A stretch of DNA of 64,000 nucleotides from Janthinobacterium sp. 64 (GTDB taxonomy: Bacteria; Pseudomonadota; Gammaproteobacteria; Burkholderiales; Burkholderiaceae_D). The stretch lies in contig NZ_PHUG01000001.1 of NCBI RefSeq assembly GCF_002813325.1, forward strand, positions 4,650,001 to 4,714,000. Direction: 5' to 3'. Shown here one piece after another: positions 1 to 8,774 of this stretch. How positions within the stretch are numbered: the stretch's first letter is position 1; each line of letters starts with the position of its first letter. The notes beneath the pieces were generated by a model. It saw nothing but the letters and a program-made list of their open reading frames with translations. It did no database searches and had not been told where the DNA came from. Both the position numbers and the translations under genes were made by a program.

Positions 1-358
1 TGCCGGCGCTGCGGCTACCACGGCCACGACCGAAGCTGCACCCGCGTTGGACCCTGCCAGCACGACCGACACCTCGTCGCGCGACACCCTGGTCGGCGGC
101 GTGGTGCTGTTGCTGCTGTTCATCGCCTTTTTCTTTGCCAAGAATGCCTATGCAAATGGCCTGGTGGCCAAGCGCGTGCCGCCGAACAAGGCCAATGCCT
201 CGGGCTGGTGGCTGTTCATCTTCCTGGCCAGCCTGGCGACCGGTGTCGTGCTGGCCGCCGTAAACGCGCATAAATTCCTCGCGCCACTGTTCATGGGACC
301 GCTGGTGCTGGTGGGCTTGGTCGCCCTGTTGCTGACTTTTACTTCCAGCCGCCGTTAA
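1..358 (+). CDS. Small membrane protein, 5' end outside window
   Basis: The frame is open from the left edge (reading from base 2), so the N-terminus is missing. What remains is an Ala/Thr/Pro-rich stretch followed by three hydrophobic segments, roughly at 95-145, 205-260 and 270-345, and it ends in a short basic tail. A TTG at 47 could serve as a start, but it has no ribosome site and the same composition continues upstream, so I treat the gene as partial. It ends 34 bases before the tubulin-like gene and is probably co-transcribed with it. No family recognised; an integral inner-membrane protein is as far as the sequence goes. Confidence 0.6.
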   Translation, partial: AGAAATTATTEAAPALDPASTTDTSSRDTLVGGVVLLLLFIAFFFAKNAYANGLVAKRVPPNKANASGWWLFIFLASLATGVVLAAVNAHKFLAPLFMGPLVLVGLVALLLTFTSSRR

Positions 359-392
359 GCACGCCGTAACACGCATCATCGAAGGAATCACC

Positions 393-3300
393 ATGGCAGA
401 GAACCTGAACCAAACCATCACCGGCGGCGCCAGCGAGCGCAAGCAGGACAAGATCATCGAACTGCGCCCGACCCTGTTCATCGGCATCGGCGGCACGGGC
501 ATGCAGGTGCTGATGCGCGTGCGCCGGCGCATCCTCAACACCCTGTGGGGCGGCGCGGGCAACCGCACGCGCATCGAGGGCCTGGCCGACTTTCCCATCG
601 CGCAATTCATCCATTTCGACCTCGACAATGGCGCAGTGATCGAGAGCGGCGAGTCGCAGGCGAAGGACTTGCAGTTCGACCAGGTGAAGTTCACGGACGA
701 TGACAAGGTGGTCGAATCGTTCGACATGGACAAGTACAGCCGCGATGAAGACTCGCTGGAAAAATATCCGCACATCAAGGAATGGCTGCCGCTGACGCCG
801 CAGCGCATCCGCGAATTGCGTTTCGACATGAGTAGCGGCGCCGGCCAGATCCGCGCCGTCTCGCGCCTGTATTTCTTCGATAAATATGCAAAGATCCGCG
901 ACAAGATCCGCTTGAAGCTGAAAGCGCTGAAGACGGGCCTGTCGCACGATCGCCAGCTGGCCGAACTGGGTTTGCGCATGGAAACGAACCGTTTCCGCAT
1001 CGTCATCGTCGGTTCCGTCGCCGGTGGCACGGGGTCCGGTTCCTTCCTCGACATGGGCTTGCTGGCGCGCTGGCTGGCGCGCAGCGAAGTGGGCGCGGCC
1101 GACGTCGAGCTGATGCTGTTCTTGCCGACCGGCTACACCAAGGCCAACAAGGACCGGGTCGAGGCCAATGGCTATGCGGCGCTGATGGAGCTGGAATCGG
1201 CGATGATGGGCAATAAAGGCTATGTGGGACGCTGGGATGCGTATGACCGCCCGGAACTGACGCGCGAGCCGTACAGCGAGGTCTACCTGATCGATTCGGG
1301 CAACCTGGCCCAGCAGCACACCAAGGATGTCAGCGACGTCTACCACATGGTGGCCGATTCGCTGTTCGAGGATTTCGCCTCGGCCGACTTCGCGCGCGCC
1401 AAGCGCTCGATCGCCGTCAACCAGGCGCAGCACAAGAACTCGCTGTACAACGCGCCCGTGCCGCAAGACCGCTTCGGCGACATGCGCCTGTATTTCTCGA
1501 AGCGCTTTTCCTCGTTCGGCATGGCCGTGCTCGATACGCGCCAGGAAGCGGCGCGCGATGAGCGGGCTCACCGCTGGGCCGGCGCCATGCTGCAAGCGTT
1601 CTTTGGCGTGGGCGGCACGGATGCGGGCGCCAACCGGGCCACGGATACGCAGCGCGACAATTTCCTCGCCGCCAATATGTTCCTGAAAGGCACGCCGTTC
1701 AGCGACTTCCCCGAGTTTTCCGACAAGAGCATCGAACTGAAGCGCTCCAGCGGCGACTTCATCGATTTCCGCGTCGTCGACGAATTGCTGGAAGACCGCC
1801 ACGGCCACTTGCTGGCCGGCGTGGAAAACCGGGTCAACACGCGCATCAACGATATCCGCACGGGTTTTGACCGCAGCGAATGGCCGGCGCAGGTGCGCGA
1901 CGCCATGAAGCATCTGGAACGCGACGCCGTGCGCGACCAGGATTCCACGGCCGACACGACGGAAGACCGCATCAGCAAGCGCCGCCGCGAAGTGCTGGAA
2001 GACGTCAAGAAAGTCGTGCGCGACCAGTTGTATGGTTATCTTGATAATAAAGAATTCGGCGGCCTCGAATACGTGCTGTCGCTGGTGGAACAGATCAAGG
2101 ACCGCATCGAGGCGCCGGGCAGCGGCTTGACGGCGCAGATCGGCAACAATGCCGAGCGCTACCGCGAAATCAAGGAAGCCGTGCGTTCGCGCGAATACGA
2201 GCGCCTGCTGAACAACCTGGAACAGACGCGCAGCACCTTCGGTTTCCTCAGCAATGGTGAAAAGCAGGCGGGCGTGGTGATGGACCATTTGCGCACGGAA
2301 ATGGCGAATGCCCTGAAATTCCATCTGCGCGCCAAGGCAGCGGACGAGTCCGTCATCCTGCTGGGCGAACTGTCGCGCTGGCTGGGCAACCGGGTCGGCG
2401 TCGACGCGCAAGGCCGCGCGCAGTGGAATGGCCTCGTGGGCGAACTGCAAACGGGCCGCGAAGGCGTGCTGGCCATGCTGGCGGAACTCAAAACAGCCAA
2501 TACGATTTTGCAAAAGGACCTGGACAAGGAACACGCGACCCTGATCGTCATTCCCGTCACGGAAAAAGACATCGCGCTGCCATCGGCGGCCACCTTGCGC
2601 CAGTGGGCCGATGAAGCGTTCAAGGACATGGGCGGCTCGAAAGCGCTGTTCCCCATGCTGGGCGAACCGGCGCAACGGGGCTTGATCCTGGCCAAAGTCA
2701 CGCGCATGGCCGAAAACATGATCGCCACGGCGGGCCTGGTGGAAGGGGCGACGAGCACGCCCGACCCCCTGTTCGAGGCGCTCGAACAGATGGACGTGTC
2801 CGAACGCCTGGACCGTTTCCGCAAGCTTCTGGCCTGCTCCATGCCGTGGATCGACGCCAATATGGCGGGCGACTTCACGGTCGTGTCGGACCAGTTCAAG
2901 TGCGTGATCGGCGTGGCCAACGCGGCCGCCTTCAAGGCGAAATTCGGCGCCGAGCTCGAATCGTGCGTGCCGACCCAGGTGGGCATCACGGTGAGCCAGC
3001 TGGAAATCGTCGAGACGGGTATCCGCGGGCGCGCCGTCTGCTATTGCGAACTGGCCGGCGTGCCGATGACGGTGCTGCGGGGCCTGGAAGGCTGGCGCAC
3101 CAGTTACCGCAAGGAAGGCGACAACGACAAGGCGCCGACCCACACGCACATCGATCCGACGCAATTCACGCACCCGATCGCGCCCAATACGGACGAGATG
3201 AAGCGACTGGCGGAAGATTTTGGTGAGTTCCTGCAAGCCATCATGCTGGGCATACTGACGCGCCACACGGGCCGCGTCGTGCCGCCGGGCCAGTACCAGT

Positions 3301-4070
3301 TTGCCGTCGAACCGGGCGACTTGCGCCGCATCGGCAACGAACGGGCCATCCGCCAGAACGGCATGCCTGCCTCGTACGAGAAAAATATCGCGCTGCGCAT
3401 CGAGGAAAAATTGACGGCGCTTGACGCCGTGCAGACGGCAGCCTTGGCGGCGCTGGCAAAATACTATGAACGGGGCGTGTATGCACCGAAGCTGGTGGCG
3501 CAGGCCGATGGCTCGCAGCTGCCGTATATCGGTTTTGGCAGCGCCATTTCCGCCGAGGTGGGCGCGCGCCTGCGCGAATCGGCGCGCCGCAAGGGCATGG
3601 CCAGCGATGAGCTCGACCGCACGGTGCAAGCCTTGCTGGGCCGGCTGAAGGAATGGGCGAACGTCATCGGCGACTCCGACAGCGATGCCTACGACTGGGA
3701 AGTGCGCGAGCCGGAAGCGGATGGACCGCCGCGGTTAAAGTATGCGATCAAGGCGGAAATGCTGGAAGCGGGGCGCCTGGAGCAATTGTTGCGCCCGGCC
3801 AGTGCGGCCGCCGTTCCCGCTGCGCCGGTGTTCGGCACGGCGCCGCCACCGCTGGTGGAATACCAGTATTTCCTGGGCATCAATGGCCAGCAGCAGGGAC
3901 CGTTCACGGCCCAGCAGATCGTGCAATACGTGCAGGCGGGACAGGTTGCACCAGGCACCACCAAGGTGTGGCGCGCCGGCTTGCCGGCCTGGGCCGACCT
4001 GGCCCAGTTCCCCGAACTGGCGCCCCTGTTCCTCAGCGCGCCGCCACCGTTGATGCCGCCGCCCCTGTGA
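393..4070 (+). CDS. Tubulin-like (Tubulin_2 type) protein with C-terminal GYF_2-like domain
   Basis: A 1225-residue cytoplasmic protein. The N-terminal part has FtsZ/tubulin-type nucleotide-binding signatures: a glycine loop GIGGTG at residues 31-36, an acidic DLDNG at 76-80, a GAGQIR element at 149-154, and GGTGSG at 211-216, which matches the tubulin/FtsZ T4 signature GGGTG[ST]G. A long mostly helical middle follows. After a Pro/Ala linker, residues of about 1156-1215 look like a GYF_2 (DUF4339) module, with the pattern YFLGINGQQQGPF and a conserved W-AG-P-W. The start has AAGGA about 7 bases upstream. Known family behaviour: Tubulin_2 proteins are large, predicted GTP-binding proteins found near membrane, vWA or Ter-type genes. 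A role as a scaffold linked to the two envelope proteins encoded downstream is my inference. Confidence 0.8.
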   Translation: MAENLNQTITGGASERKQDKIIELRPTLFIGIGGTGMQVLMRVRRRILNTLWGGAGNRTRIEGLADFPIAQFIHFDLDNGAVIESGESQAKDLQFDQVKFTDDDKVVESFDMDKYSRDEDSLEKYPHIKEWLPLTPQRIRELRFDMSSGAGQIRAVSRLYFFDKYAKIRDKIRLKLKALKTGLSHDRQLAELGLRMETNRFRIVIVGSVAGGTGSGSFLDMGLLARWLARSEVGAADVELMLFLPTGYTKANKDRVEANGYAALMELESAMMGNKGYVGRWDAYDRPELTREPYSEVYLIDSGNLAQQHTKDVSDVYHMVADSLFEDFASADFARAKRSIAVNQAQHKNSLYNAPVPQDRFGDMRLYFSKRFSSFGMAVLDTRQEAARDERAHRWAGAMLQAFFGVGGTDAGANRATDTQRDNFLAANMFLKGTPFSDFPEFSDKSIELKRSSGDFIDFRVVDELLEDRHGHLLAGVENRVNTRINDIRTGFDRSEWPAQVRDAMKHLERDAVRDQDSTADTTEDRISKRRREVLEDVKKVVRDQLYGYLDNKEFGGLEYVLSLVEQIKDRIEAPGSGLTAQIGNNAERYREIKEAVRSREYERLLNNLEQTRSTFGFLSNGEKQAGVVMDHLRTEMANALKFHLRAKAADESVILLGELSRWLGNRVGVDAQGRAQWNGLVGELQTGREGVLAMLAELKTANTILQKDLDKEHATLIVIPVTEKDIALPSAATLRQWADEAFKDMGGSKALFPMLGEPAQRGLILAKVTRMAENMIATAGLVEGATSTPDPLFEALEQMDVSERLDRFRKLLACSMPWIDANMAGDFTVVSDQFKCVIGVANAAAFKAKFGAELESCVPTQVGITVSQLEIVETGIRGRAVCYCELAGVPMTVLRGLEGWRTSYRKEGDNDKAPTHTHIDPTQFTHPIAPNTDEMKRLAEDFGEFLQAIMLGILTRHTGRVVPPGQYQFAVEPGDLRRIGNERAIRQNGMPASYEKNIALRIEEKLTALDAVQTAALAALAKYYERGVYAPKLVAQADGSQLPYIGFGSAISAEVGARLRESARRKGMASDELDRTVQALLGRLKEWANVIGDSDSDAYDWEVREPEADGPPRLKYAIKAEMLEAGRLEQLLRPASAAAVPAAPVFGTAPPPLVEYQYFLGINGQQQGPFTAQQIVQYVQAGQVAPGTTKVWRAGLPAWADLAQFPELAPLFLSAPPPLMPPPL

Positions 4071-4103
4071 ATGCTGGAATGACGCTGGAATGAAGGATTA
4101 GTT

Positions 4104-5300
4104 TTGGATATCTGCAACAAATGCAAGACGGGCCTGTGGACCGTTGTCAGCCATTGCCCCTACTGCGGTCACGCGGTGGCGGGCGCGGCCAGGCCAGCTG
4201 CGGCCGTGCCGCCGCCGCTGCCAGTAACGCCCAAGCCGCCGCCCGTGCCGGTAACGCCTGCGCCTGCGCCGAAAGCGCCACCGAAACCGGCACCGGCATC
4301 CGTGCCGCCACCGGCGCCAGCGCCAGCGAAACAGGCCCAGCCGGCCCAGCCGAAAGCCGTGCCCAAGCCCGTGCCGGTAGCGTCACCGGCGTCAACCGAA
4401 CCGCCAGCACCGCCGCGCAAGTGGCTGCGCTGGGTGGGCGGCATCGCCGTGCTGGCCTTGGTGATCGTCTACATGAATGGCAAGCCGGGCGGCAAGAGTG
4501 AATCGGCTTGCAACGACGCCATCGACAGTGGCTTGAAGCTGGTAGCGGATGGCAGCCTGGACGGCGCCCGCCAGAAGCTGGCGACGGCGAAAAATGTCTG
4601 TACGGGCAAGTCCAGCGCCAAGGCAGACGATTTGCAGGCGGCGATCGGCAAGGCCGGCGCCGCATCGGGCAGTTGCCAGCGCAGTGTGCGTTCCATCGAG
4701 CGCAATATTGATGGCCATCAGTTGCAAAGCGCGGCCAAGGGCATCGCCGCGCTCGACGTCGATTGCGCAGGCGCATCGAGCGTCGATTCCCTGCGCAAGC
4801 AGCTGGCGCGCCAGCAGGCGGCAGCCGCGTCCGTGCTGGTGGGCGTGCGCCAGGCGCTCGACGGCAAGGATGCGACGGCGGCAAGAAATGGCATCGCCCG
4901 GCTGGAAGCGATCGATGGCGAAGCGGTGGAATTGCCGCAGTTGAAGGCCGACGTGCAGGCGCTGTCGTCGCCCGCGCCTGTTTCAGCCCCGGCCCCCGTG
5001 TTGGCGCCGGCACAGCAGGAACCTGCGCCCGCGCGCGCGGTCGAACGTTCGGCGGTGGCAGAACGCCGTCCGCTGGAAACGTCGCCCGTCGATAGCGGCG
5101 CGGCGATGCGCAACGAGATGGCGCAATCGTTCCTGCGCGATGCCGAGCGCTCTTTACTGGAAGGCAAGTTCGATGCGGCCAAGACGTATCTGGAAAGCGC
5201 GCGCCGCGTCGATCCCGGCAATGCGCGCATCGATAACCTGTCGCGCCGCATCCGCGAACGCGAACGGCAAGTGCTGCAGACGGAAACAACGATCAATTAG
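4104..5300 (+). CDS. Zinc-ribbon, Pro-rich, single-pass membrane protein
   Basis: Starts at a TTG with AAGGA 6 bases upstream; no ATG keeps the zinc ribbon. The first 25 residues form a compact zinc ribbon (CNKC near 4-7 and CPYC near 18-21). About 80 residues of Pro/Ala/Lys linker follow, then one membrane helix at about 109-126 preceded by RKWLR, which predicts a cytoplasmic N-terminus. The remainder (residues 130-398) would be periplasmic: Cys-containing helical repeats, then a second Pro/Ala linker and a C-terminal TPR-like helical hairpin (residues 345-390). No family name recognised. It lies 33 bases after the tubulin-like gene and 17 before the lipoprotein gene, so it probably links the cytoplasmic tubulin-like protein to the periplasm. 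Confidence 0.7.
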   Translation: MDICNKCKTGLWTVVSHCPYCGHAVAGAARPAAAVPPPLPVTPKPPPVPVTPAPAPKAPPKPAPASVPPPAPAPAKQAQPAQPKAVPKPVPVASPASTEPPAPPRKWLRWVGGIAVLALVIVYMNGKPGGKSESACNDAIDSGLKLVADGSLDGARQKLATAKNVCTGKSSAKADDLQAAIGKAGAASGSCQRSVRSIERNIDGHQLQSAAKGIAALDVDCAGASSVDSLRKQLARQQAAAASVLVGVRQALDGKDATAARNGIARLEAIDGEAVELPQLKADVQALSSPAPVSAPAPVLAPAQQEPAPARAVERSAVAERRPLETSPVDSGAAMRNEMAQSFLRDAERSLLEGKFDAAKTYLESARRVDPGNARIDNLSRRIRERERQVLQTETTIN

Positions 5301-5317
5301 CAATCCTGGGAGTTAAC

Positions 5318-6064
5318 ATGCTGAATCACACCACTGTGCGCGCGGCTGCCGCGCTGACCATCGCGGCCATGCTGGCCGGCTGCGCCACGGCGCCGATGAA
5401 TCCGAACGGCGTGCGCCAGGACGGTTCCTACCCGCAAGGTGGAAGCCAGGCGGCCACGGATGAAGACCCCTGCAGCATGGGCGCGACGGCCGCCGCCGGC
5501 GCGGCCGTGGGGGCATTGCTGGGCGCGCTGGCGGGCGGCAAGAATGCGGCGCTGAAGGGCGCGGCCATCGGCGGCGGCCTGGCGGCGGCAGGTTGCCTGG
5601 CCATCAATGTCAATTCGCGCCAGACCAAGACGGCGGCGCAGGCGGACCGCGACTACATCCGCGCACGCGGCGCGCTGCCGCGCGAGCCGCAAGTGGTGTC
5701 GTACACGCCGCAGCTGAGCGCGTCGACCGTCAAGCGCGGCCAGCCGTTCAAGGTCAATTCGGTAGTGGAGCTGGTCAACGGCAGCGCGCAAAGCGTCAAC
5801 GACGTGCGCGAAGAGCTGGTGGTGCTCGATCCGCAAGGCCAGCCATTCAAGTCCGGCTCGAAGGCCCTGGCCAGCAACAACAAGTCGGGCGGGCGCTTTG
5901 AAAACTCGTTCCAGCTGACCTTTCCGGAAGGCGTGTCGCAAGGCGTGTATGGCGTCAGGACGAATCTGTACGTGAACGGCAAGCTGGCCGCCACGCGCGA
6001 CTTGCGCACGCAACTGGTGATGCTGGACACGGACGGCGCCGCGCCGCAATTGGCGCTGCGTTAG
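5318..6064 (+). CDS. Glycine-zipper lipoprotein
   Basis: The N-terminus is a lipoprotein signal ending in the lipobox LAGC (Cys near residue 22), so export and lipidation are expected. Residues of about 52-95 are Gly/Ala-rich with small residues every four positions, typical of glycine-zipper outer-membrane lipoproteins. The C-terminal half (about 125-245) is beta-rich with no motif I recognise. The gene follows the zinc-ribbon membrane gene by 17 bases with TGGGAG upstream of the ATG. As last member of the set, its predicted outer-membrane location extends the series cytoplasm, inner membrane, outer membrane. Its stop directly abuts the stop of trmL on the opposite strand. Confidence 0.7.
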   Translation: MLNHTTVRAAAALTIAAMLAGCATAPMNPNGVRQDGSYPQGGSQAATDEDPCSMGATAAAGAAVGALLGALAGGKNAALKGAAIGGGLAAAGCLAINVNSRQTKTAAQADRDYIRARGALPREPQVVSYTPQLSASTVKRGQPFKVNSVVELVNGSAQSVNDVREELVVLDPQGQPFKSGSKALASNNKSGGRFENSFQLTFPEGVSQGVYGVRTNLYVNGKLAATRDLRTQLVMLDTDGAAPQLALR

Positions 6065-6535
6065 TTAAGCTCCGCCCTGATATCCGTGCTGGCGCCAGGC
6101 CTCGTACACGACCACGGCCACCGTATTCGATAAATTCAAACTGCGGTTGTCCGGGCGCATCGGCAGGCGGATGCGTTGCTCGGCGGGAAAACCGTCGCGC
6201 AGGGCCGGGTCCAGGCCTTTCGTTTCCGAACCGAACACGAACACGTCGCCCGGCAGGAAGGCCACGTCGCCGAACGGGCGCGAGCCGCGCGTGGTCATGG
6301 CGAACATGCGGGCCGGGTCGGGCTGGGTGTCGGCCAGGAACGCTGCCCAATTCTTGTGCACCTTCATCTTGGCGTAGTCGTGGTAATCGAGGCCGGCGCG
6401 CTTCATCTTGGCATCGTCGAGCGGAAAGCCCAGCGGTTCGACCAGATGCAGCTGCGCGCCCGTGTTCGCGCACAGGCGGATGACGTTGCCCGTGTTGGGC
6501 GGGATTTCAGGTTCTACCAAAACAACGTGAAACAA
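6065..6535 (-). CDS. trmL: tRNA (cytidine(34)-2'-O)-methyltransferase
   Basis: A small SPOUT-class methyltransferase of 156 residues, the usual TrmL length, which 2'-O-methylates the wobble base of leucine tRNAs using SAM. Diagnostic elements are the N-terminal [20 protein letters not shown], the FGSETKGL segment near residue 110, and the C-terminal [14 protein letters not shown] that forms the SPOUT knot. The start is TTG; AAGGAG lies 7 bases upstream and no in-frame ATG fits. It is followed by the comF-like gene's territory on the same strand, 24 bases upstream. Confidence 0.93.
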   Translation of the reverse strand: MFHVVLVEPEIPPNTGNVIRLCANTGAQLHLVEPLGFPLDDAKMKRAGLDYHDYAKMKVHKNWAAFLADTQPDPARMFAMTTRGSRPFGDVAFLPGDVFVFGSETKGLDPALRDGFPAEQRIRLPMRPDNRSLNLSNTVAVVVYEAWRQHGYQGGA

Positions 6536-6559
6536 AATGCTCTCCTTATATAAGTGATG

Positions 6560-7327
6560 CTAGCGTGGCGGCGTGCGCGCCACCACCAGTATGCTGACCC
6601 TGGCCGCGCCTGCGCTCTTGCAGGCGGTGGCCAGGGCGTTGACGGTATGGCCGCTGCTCATCACGTCGTCGACGATGCCCACATGACACCCTTGCAATAA
6701 CGCCCCGTGTTCCGGCGCGATGGCGAACGCGTGCGCCAGGTTGGCTCGCCGTTCCTGCGGCGCCACCGCGCTTTGCGCCCGCGTGTCGCGCACCCGCAGC
6801 GCCAGGCGGGGCTGTAAAGGCACGTCCAGCAGGCGCGCCAGCGGACGGGCGATTTCCAGCGCCTGGTTAAAGCCCCGTTCGGTCAGCCGGGCCGGGCCCA
6901 AGGGCACCGGGCACAGCAGTTGCGGCGCTTGCCATGCTGGTTGTTGCTGAATGGCAACATGCAGCAATTCCGCCAACAGGGGCGCCAGCGCCAGGCGCGC
7001 GCCGAATTTCAGCTGCAGCAGCAACTGGTCGACGGGCGCCGCATAATCAAACGCCGTGACGGTAGCGTCATACGCGGGCCGCTGGCGCAAACAGCGTCCG
7101 CACAGCAGCGCCACCTCGATGTCCGCGAGCGGATTGGCGCACTGGCGGCAGCGGGGGCGAAGTTGTCCCCGTCCCTGCCCCAGATACTGCGCGCGGCAGG
7201 GCGGGCACAGCACTTGCGGGCAGCCGATGCCGCACAGCGCGCATTGCGCCGGCAGCACCGTGTCGCCCAGCCACAGCCGCAGGGCCTGCCAGGCGGCCTC
7301 AAGACGGTGCCGGGTGGCGGTCCGCAT
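6560..7327 (-). CDS. ComF family phosphoribosyltransferase-like protein
   Basis: A 255-residue ComF-type protein. The N-terminal half contains paired cysteines (CALCGIGC, CPPC, CRQC, CGRC), which fit the zinc-binding ComF domain. The C-terminal half has the type I phosphoribosyltransferase signature VGIVDDVMSSGHT near residues 212-224. ComF proteins support uptake of transforming DNA in competent bacteria; in betaproteobacteria the gene is often simply next to bioC, as here, and its substrate is not established. It is divergent from bioC with 57 bases between the start codons. Confidence 0.85.
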   Translation of the reverse strand: MRTATRHRLEAAWQALRLWLGDTVLPAQCALCGIGCPQVLCPPCRAQYLGQGRGQLRPRCRQCANPLADIEVALLCGRCLRQRPAYDATVTAFDYAAPVDQLLLQLKFGARLALAPLLAELLHVAIQQQPAWQAPQLLCPVPLGPARLTERGFNQALEIARPLARLLDVPLQPRLALRVRDTRAQSAVAPQERRANLAHAFAIAPEHGALLQGCHVGIVDDVMSSGHTVNALATACKSAGAARVSILVVARTPPR

Positions 7328-7384
7328 CGCGATGGCGTCGTTCCATGTACACTGCCGACATTATCTCACCTCACCGGTTTCAAC

Positions 7385-8308
7385 ATGCCTGTTCCCGCCA
7401 ATCCACCCAAAATGAGTGCGCCCATCGATGCGGTGCAAGTACGCGATTTCTTTTCCCGTCCCGCGCGCGTCGCGCCGTCGGACTTCCTGCGCCGCGAAGT
7501 GTCGGCACGCATGCACGAGCGCCTGGAGCTGGTGAAAATCACGCCCTTGCGCGTGCTCGACGCCGGCTGCGGCCCGGGCGCGGACCTGGCGCAGTTGCAC
7601 AAGGATTATCCCGCCGCGCAGATTATCGGCCTCGATGCAGCGCAAGCGATGATGCAGGCGGCGCGCGCGCCCGCGTCGAAACTGGCCAGTTTGAACCAGT
7701 TCCTCAGCAAACTCTTGCCGGCCAAGGCGGGCGTGGATTTGCTGTGCGGCGACCTCGGTGACTTGCCGCTGGCGCAGGGCAGCATCGACCTCGTGTGGTC
7801 GAATCTGGCGCTGCACTGGCACGCGCAACCCGACCGCGTGTTTGCCGAATGGCGGCGCGCGCTGCGCCTCGATGGCTTGCTGATGTTTTCCTGTTTCGGT
7901 CCCGACACCTTCCGCGAAGTGCGCGACGCCTTTGCCGAGGCCGATTTATATTCGCACGCCTTGCCCTTTGTCGACATGCACGACTTCGGCGACATGCTCG
8001 TCGAGACGGGTTTTTCCACGCCCGTGCTGGACATGGAAATCATTACGGTGACCTACGACACGGCGGAAAAACTGCTGGCCGACGTGCGCGCCTTTGGCGG
8101 CAACCCGCTGACCACGCGCCGGCGCGGCCTGATGGGCAAGGCGGCCTGGCAGCGCATGCTGGCTGCGCTGGAAAAGACGCGCCGTCCCGACGGCAAGCTG
8201 GGCCTGAGTTTCGAGGTCATCTATGGCCATGCCTTCCGTCCCGCGCCGCGCGTGACGCGCAACGGGGAAGCCATCATCCGCTTCGATTTGCCGCGCAAAC
8301 CCAAATAA
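7385..8308 (+). CDS. bioC: Malonyl-ACP O-methyltransferase BioC-like
   Basis: A class I SAM-dependent methyltransferase of 307 residues. The SAM-binding motif I LDAGCGPG is near residues 59-66, followed by IIGLDAA and a motif resembling DLVWSNLALHWH, which is typical of BioC. BioC methylates malonyl-ACP to start pimelate synthesis for biotin. The ATG at 7385 is chosen because upstream codons run into the comF promoter region; an ATG at 7412 is an alternative. No other bio gene is nearby, so assignment to BioC rather than a generic methyltransferase rests on sequence resemblance and the comF neighbour common in this group. Confidence 0.75.
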   Translation: MPVPANPPKMSAPIDAVQVRDFFSRPARVAPSDFLRREVSARMHERLELVKITPLRVLDAGCGPGADLAQLHKDYPAAQIIGLDAAQAMMQAARAPASKLASLNQFLSKLLPAKAGVDLLCGDLGDLPLAQGSIDLVWSNLALHWHAQPDRVFAEWRRALRLDGLLMFSCFGPDTFREVRDAFAEADLYSHALPFVDMHDFGDMLVETGFSTPVLDMEIITVTYDTAEKLLADVRAFGGNPLTTRRRGLMGKAAWQRMLAALEKTRRPDGKLGLSFEVIYGHAFRPAPRVTRNGEAIIRFDLPRKPK

Positions 8309-8774
8309 AACGGCAAAGAAACCGATACTTGGTCGCCATCCGCGCATGGATGTTGCAGCAACCGTTGCAAAGCGCGCGGCGGCCGGGAGAAGGACGCGCA
8401 CAAAGCCGATTATTGCTTGATGGATTCAAGTTTACTTGACTATAATCGTTGACTGTTTGTCAGCTTGATAATTGAAAAAAACAAGGGCTGCATACAAAAT
8501 AAAAAAAACAAAGCAAGACTAATTCGAAGTTACTGCATTAGTATAGTAACCATCTTCCACACGAGGCCATTTCAAGGTGGGGAAGAAAAACAGGGTTCCA
8601 GCATGGTTGTCCGTCAGGGTTTTGGCGTCGGCAGCCAGCATGGAATTCGCTGGTGCTTGACGCACATGGCCGCATTCCGGCCGTGGTGCTTTCATGGAGG
8701 AGCGGCAGCGGTCCAGTACGGAGAAGTCCGCAGCCGTTTAAAATATCATTATTTTTTGGGTGGTTGGGGAAAAC
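8309..8774 (+). other. Intergenic region and long leader of the cytochrome oxidase operon
   Basis: This 466-base stretch holds no convincing gene. It contains the candidate promoter at 8417-8446, an A-rich segment near 8473-8515, and about 320 bases of presumed 5' untranslated leader before coxB. A GC-rich inverted repeat (GGCCGCATTCCGGCC near 8671) lies inside the leader. An open frame starting at 8465 runs into coxB in another frame and is not supported by a ribosome site. Confidence 0.5.
8417..8446 (+). promoter_or_regulatory. Candidate sigma-70 promoter for the cox operon
   Basis: A -35-like TTGATG at 8417-8422 and a perfect -10 box TATAAT at 8441-8446 are separated by 18 bases. The predicted start near 8453 would give a leader of about 320 bases ahead of coxB. 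The -10 match is strong and the -35 moderate (4 of 6). Confidence 0.5.

Noticed and set aside
339..3629. Very long open frame (1096 codons) on the minus strand
   Set aside because: Antisense to the tubulin-like gene, with His/Arg/Gln-rich composition typical of antisense frames in GC-rich DNA, no ribosome site and no recognisable motif.
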